Assembly: GCA_964610315.1 (NCBI GenBank)
Contig: CAZSVM010000001.1
Span: 62,001 to 126,000, forward strand
DNA: 64,000 nt
Direction: 5' to 3'
Origin: JAQVEM01 sp964610315
Lineage (GTDB): Bacteria > Actinomycetota > Humimicrobiia > Humimicrobiales > Humimicrobiaceae
A program made the translations under genes and the position numbers. Shown here in pieces: positions 62,130 through 64,000 of the stretch (position 1 is the stretch's first letter; every line of letters starts with the position of its first letter). Under the pieces are notes generated by a model, which did no database searches, was not told the DNA's origin, and worked only from the letters and a program-made list of their open reading frames with translations.

Positions 62130-62879
62130 CTAAACCAATACCTTTCTTCCATCTTCTCCGGATAAAGCTTTCTTAATTTCTCCTATGCTTGCTTCTTTCA
62201 TAAGAAAGATAGTAAAGCTTTTACCGATATCATTTAAAAAATGAGCATCGGAAAAAGTGACCAGAGGTAAACCATAGCTCTCCGGATTTAACTTTATACC
62301 AGAAAACGAGCCCACTTGGTTTTTATAATTTGGAGATAATTCTAGAGCATCCAAAAGTAATCCTTCTGGAATAAACCCCAATTGTGCAATAATACTAAAG
62401 TTTTCTCTATCAATATGTGAAGCAATGCTCAACCCTCCAAGAGAACAGATTGCCTGCACAATCTCCTGTAAAGGTAAAGATGTTGCTCCAATTAAAAGCC
62501 TGCTATTGGAGCCAGTGACTTCATCATTCTTATTGATTATAAGTTGTCTTCCAAAAACCTCTTCATCATTGAATCCTGGTAATTTTTCATAAATGATTTC
62601 CTGAAACTTAAACAACTCATCTATATTGTCAAAAAGAGCAAGAGTATGAACCTCCTCCTGCGATGTGGCCTCAATCCCGCCAATGACTGCTATATCTTCC
62701 TTCTCTCCTATTTTTTGGGTCGCTATTACATTTTCTGCTGAATTATGGTCACATATTCCAATTATATCTAAGTCATTCATTTTCGCTTGTTTAATTATTC
62801 TTCCTGGAAACATCTCTTCATCTGCACAGGGCGAAAGAGAAGTATGAATATGCAAATCCGCCTTAAATTCTCTTAACAT
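62130..62879 (-). CDS. PHP-domain phosphoesterase-like protein
   Basis: 249 aa. Metal-site motifs: ADLHIHTSLSPCADEEM (HxH), IGICDHNSAEN, IGGIEATSQEEVH, IASHIDRENFS and VTFSDAHFLNDIG. These are the nine-ligand set of PHP phosphoesterases. There is no DNA polymerase or histidinol phosphatase context. This subgroup recurs in hydrogenase operons next to the ATPase and DRTGG genes. It lies 4 bp before the ATPase gene and 9 bp after the DRTGG gene. Confidence 0.9.
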   Translation of the reverse strand: MLREFKADLHIHTSLSPCADEEMFPGRIIKQAKMNDLDIIGICDHNSAENVIATQKIGEKEDIAVIGGIEATSQEEVHTLALFDNIDELFKFQEIIYEKLPGFNDEEVFGRQLIINKNDEVTGSNSRLLIGATSLPLQEIVQAICSLGGLSIASHIDRENFSIIAQLGFIPEGLLLDALELSPNYKNQVGSFSGIKLNPESYGLPLVTFSDAHFLNDIGKSFTIFLMKEASIGEIKKALSGEDGRKVLV

Positions 62880-62888
62880 TTATTCTCA

Positions 62889-63239
62889 CTATCCTCCAGA
62901 CTCTGGCTCCTCCAATAATCCATGTAACTTACCTATTATTTCAAAAGCAGGAAGTTCAGTTACTATAATAGGTATATTTTTCTGCTCTGCTTTTTCTAAC
63001 GTCTCTGCTTCCGGTTCTCTTCCATTGACTATTATAATTCCGGCCAGTTCCTTTAATACAGCAACCCCAATAATATTCTGATGAATTTGCAAAGTGATCC
63101 AGATACTGTCTTTTTTTGCATTTGCTATAACGTCGCTCAATAAATCACTGGCATAGCCGGTGCTTACCTCTTTATCCAAATTAAAGACTTTTGATTTGAC
63201 TTCAAGTCCTAACTCTTTAATTATCTGACTGAGTTTCAT
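62889..63239 (-). CDS. DRTGG-domain protein
   Basis: 116 aa, single domain. MKLSQIIKELGLEVKSKVF and the TGYASDLLSDVIANAKKDSI block, then a Rossmann-like part ending AFEIIGKLHGLLEE, match the DRTGG domain found N-terminal to CBS pairs and in phosphotransacetylase. The ligand is unknown, possibly an adenine nucleotide. Its ATG lies 23 bp inside the end of the upstream CBS/ATPase gene. Confidence 0.85.
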   Translation of the reverse strand: MKLSQIIKELGLEVKSKVFNLDKEVSTGYASDLLSDVIANAKKDSIWITLQIHQNIIGVAVLKELAGIIIVNGREPEAETLEKAEQKNIPIIVTELPAFEIIGKLHGLLEEPESGG

Positions 63240-64000
63240 TTTTCCTCCTAGTATAGATAATTATTTCCAGTTTTGTTCCTTTCCCAACCGTAGAGTCAAT
63301 ATGCATCTTATCCGCACACTTTTTTATGTTTGGAAGACCCATTCCGGCTCCAAACCCCCACTCCTGTACCTTGAGAGAAGCAGTTGAAAAACCGGGCTTC
63401 ATTGCCTGTTCAATATCAGGGATGCCAGGACCAGAGTCTATGGCCTCAACCTTTATTTCATCCGGCTTGATATAAGCATTAATACTACCACCTAAAGTAA
63501 AGATAACAATATTCATCTCTGCTTCATATGTAGCGATAGCTACCCTACGAAGAATTTGCGAATGCATGCCTAATCTGGCTAAGCTTTTTTTAAGGCTACT
63601 GGCAGATTCCCCTGCGTGCTTAAAATCCTGACCGGAAATATTATATTCAAAAATAAGAGTAGTTTCATCAGCAACTATATCTTCAAATATATGTGAAGCC
63701 CTGTAACGATGAATCTCTTCTTCATGATAATTGATCTCAAGTTCTTTGAGTAAAGTTTTTATAATATCACTTTTGGCAATAATGCCTACCATCTTTCCGC
63801 TATCGCGTTCAATTACTGGAAAGCGGCCAAATCCATATCTATTAAATTTATTAACTGCATGAACAAGTGGTTCATCTGCATACAGGATCTTTACCTTCTT
63901 CGTCATTCTGTCTTTTACCAGAGCATCCTCTTTCCCATCTGCCAGACATTTTATAAAATCTTCAATACTCACAATGCCAACCAATCCATCATTATCAATA
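63217..64000 (-). CDS. CBS-pair / anti-sigma-type ATPase protein, 5' end outside the window
   Basis: About 260 residues visible. The frame stays open to the window edge (upstream codons read IDNDG before LVGIVSIEDF), so the start lies to the right and the TTG at 63984 is internal. The N-terminal part shows the end of one CBS motif and a full second one (RMTKKVKILYADEPLVHAVN, FGRFPVIERDSGKMVGIIAK). A linker follows, then an RsbW/SpoIIAB-type ATPase domain (ATYEAEMNIVIF, IDSGPGIPDIEQAM, GFGAGMGLPNIKKC). This would sense adenylate levels and act as a protein kinase or switch. It leads the DRTGG-PHP-ATPase-hdrA run seen here. Confidence 0.87.
   Translation of the reverse strand, partial: IDNDGLVGIVSIEDFIKCLADGKEDALVKDRMTKKVKILYADEPLVHAVNKFNRYGFGRFPVIERDSGKMVGIIAKSDIIKTLLKELEINYHEEEIHRYRASHIFEDIVADETTLIFEYNISGQDFKHAGESASSLKKSLARLGMHSQILRRVAIATYEAEMNIVIFTLGGSINAYIKPDEIKVEAIDSGPGIPDIEQAMKPGFSTASLKVQEWGFGAGMGLPNIKKCADKMHIDSTVGKGTKLEIIIYTRRKNETQSDN

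Noticed and set aside
63217..63984. TTG at 63984 as the true start of the CBS/ATPase gene
   Set aside because: It lies inside a CBS motif and the frame stays open and in-family to the window edge, so the gene is cut by the window.
1..64000. tRNA or rRNA genes, CRISPR arrays, IS elements, prophage genes
   Set aside because: I looked for cloverleaf ends, regular repeat-spacer arrays, transposase motifs and phage genes and found none.

Overview
The window is AT-rich bacterial chromosome (roughly one third G+C by eye), densely coding, with many TTG and GTG starts. The left half keeps a housekeeping gene order typical of monoderm bacteria: read along the minus strand it runs pdxS, pdxT, yebC, ruvC, ruvA, ruvB, queA, tgt, yajC, secD, secF, recJ, rel, a metallo-beta-lactamase gene, hisS, aspS, a 6S RNA, alaS and ruvX. 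The right half carries NiFe-hydrogenase and Hdr genes of a strict anaerobe. With a heliorhodopsin (a family found mainly in monoderms), this suggests an uncultured anaerobic monoderm, perhaps a low-GC subsurface actinobacterial lineage. That placement is inference; Atribacterota or Firmicutes relatives are not excluded.

Layout. 1-13.9 kb: aminoacyl-tRNA synthetases, stringent-response Rel, RecJ and the SecDF-YajC translocon, with a 6S RNA between alaS and aspS. 14.2-24.7 kb: accessory genes interrupting the conserved cluster. These are a PAS-GGDEF-HD-GYP protein, tgt, a DUF1003 protein, a methyltransferase/ATP-grasp fusion, a UPF0316 protein, a heliorhodopsin, a PAS-PAS-HD-GYP protein and an unknown membrane protein. 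24.7-31.9 kb: queA, ruvBAC, yebC, pdxTS, htpX and lemA. 32.1-43.4 kb: an EF-G paralogue with a membrane-anchored CBM9-like protein, a PIN-toxin remnant, phosphoglycerate mutase, a P-type H+-ATPase, an APC permease, a membrane-anchored hydrolase, a Rieske protein and a frameshifted UbiA prenyltransferase.

43.7-48.5 kb: hypF-hypC-hypD-hypE, building the Fe(CN)2CO centre of NiFe hydrogenase. A membrane MutS-like ATPase and a Fur-family regulator with tandem palindromes upstream separate this from the large minus-strand hydrogenase operon (51.5-64 kb). In transcription order that operon holds a CBS/ATPase protein, a DRTGG protein, a PHP protein, an ATPase of the histidine-kinase fold, a giant HdrA with a NuoG/HydA-like N-terminus, MvhD, a 68-aa protein, a second HdrA, a second MvhD, a 67-aa paralogue of the small protein, MvhG, MvhA and the maturation protease. 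HypC, HypD, HypE and HypF would mature MvhA, the protease would finish it, and MvhG and MvhD would pass H2 electrons to the HdrA flavoproteins. HdrB and HdrC are not in the window.

The most interesting signals are the duplicated HdrA-MvhD-small-protein cassette with its uncharacterised small protein family, the chimeric 1095-aa HdrA, the heliorhodopsin beside a c-di-GMP phosphodiesterase-like gene in an apparent anaerobe, and the methyltransferase/ATP-grasp fusion.
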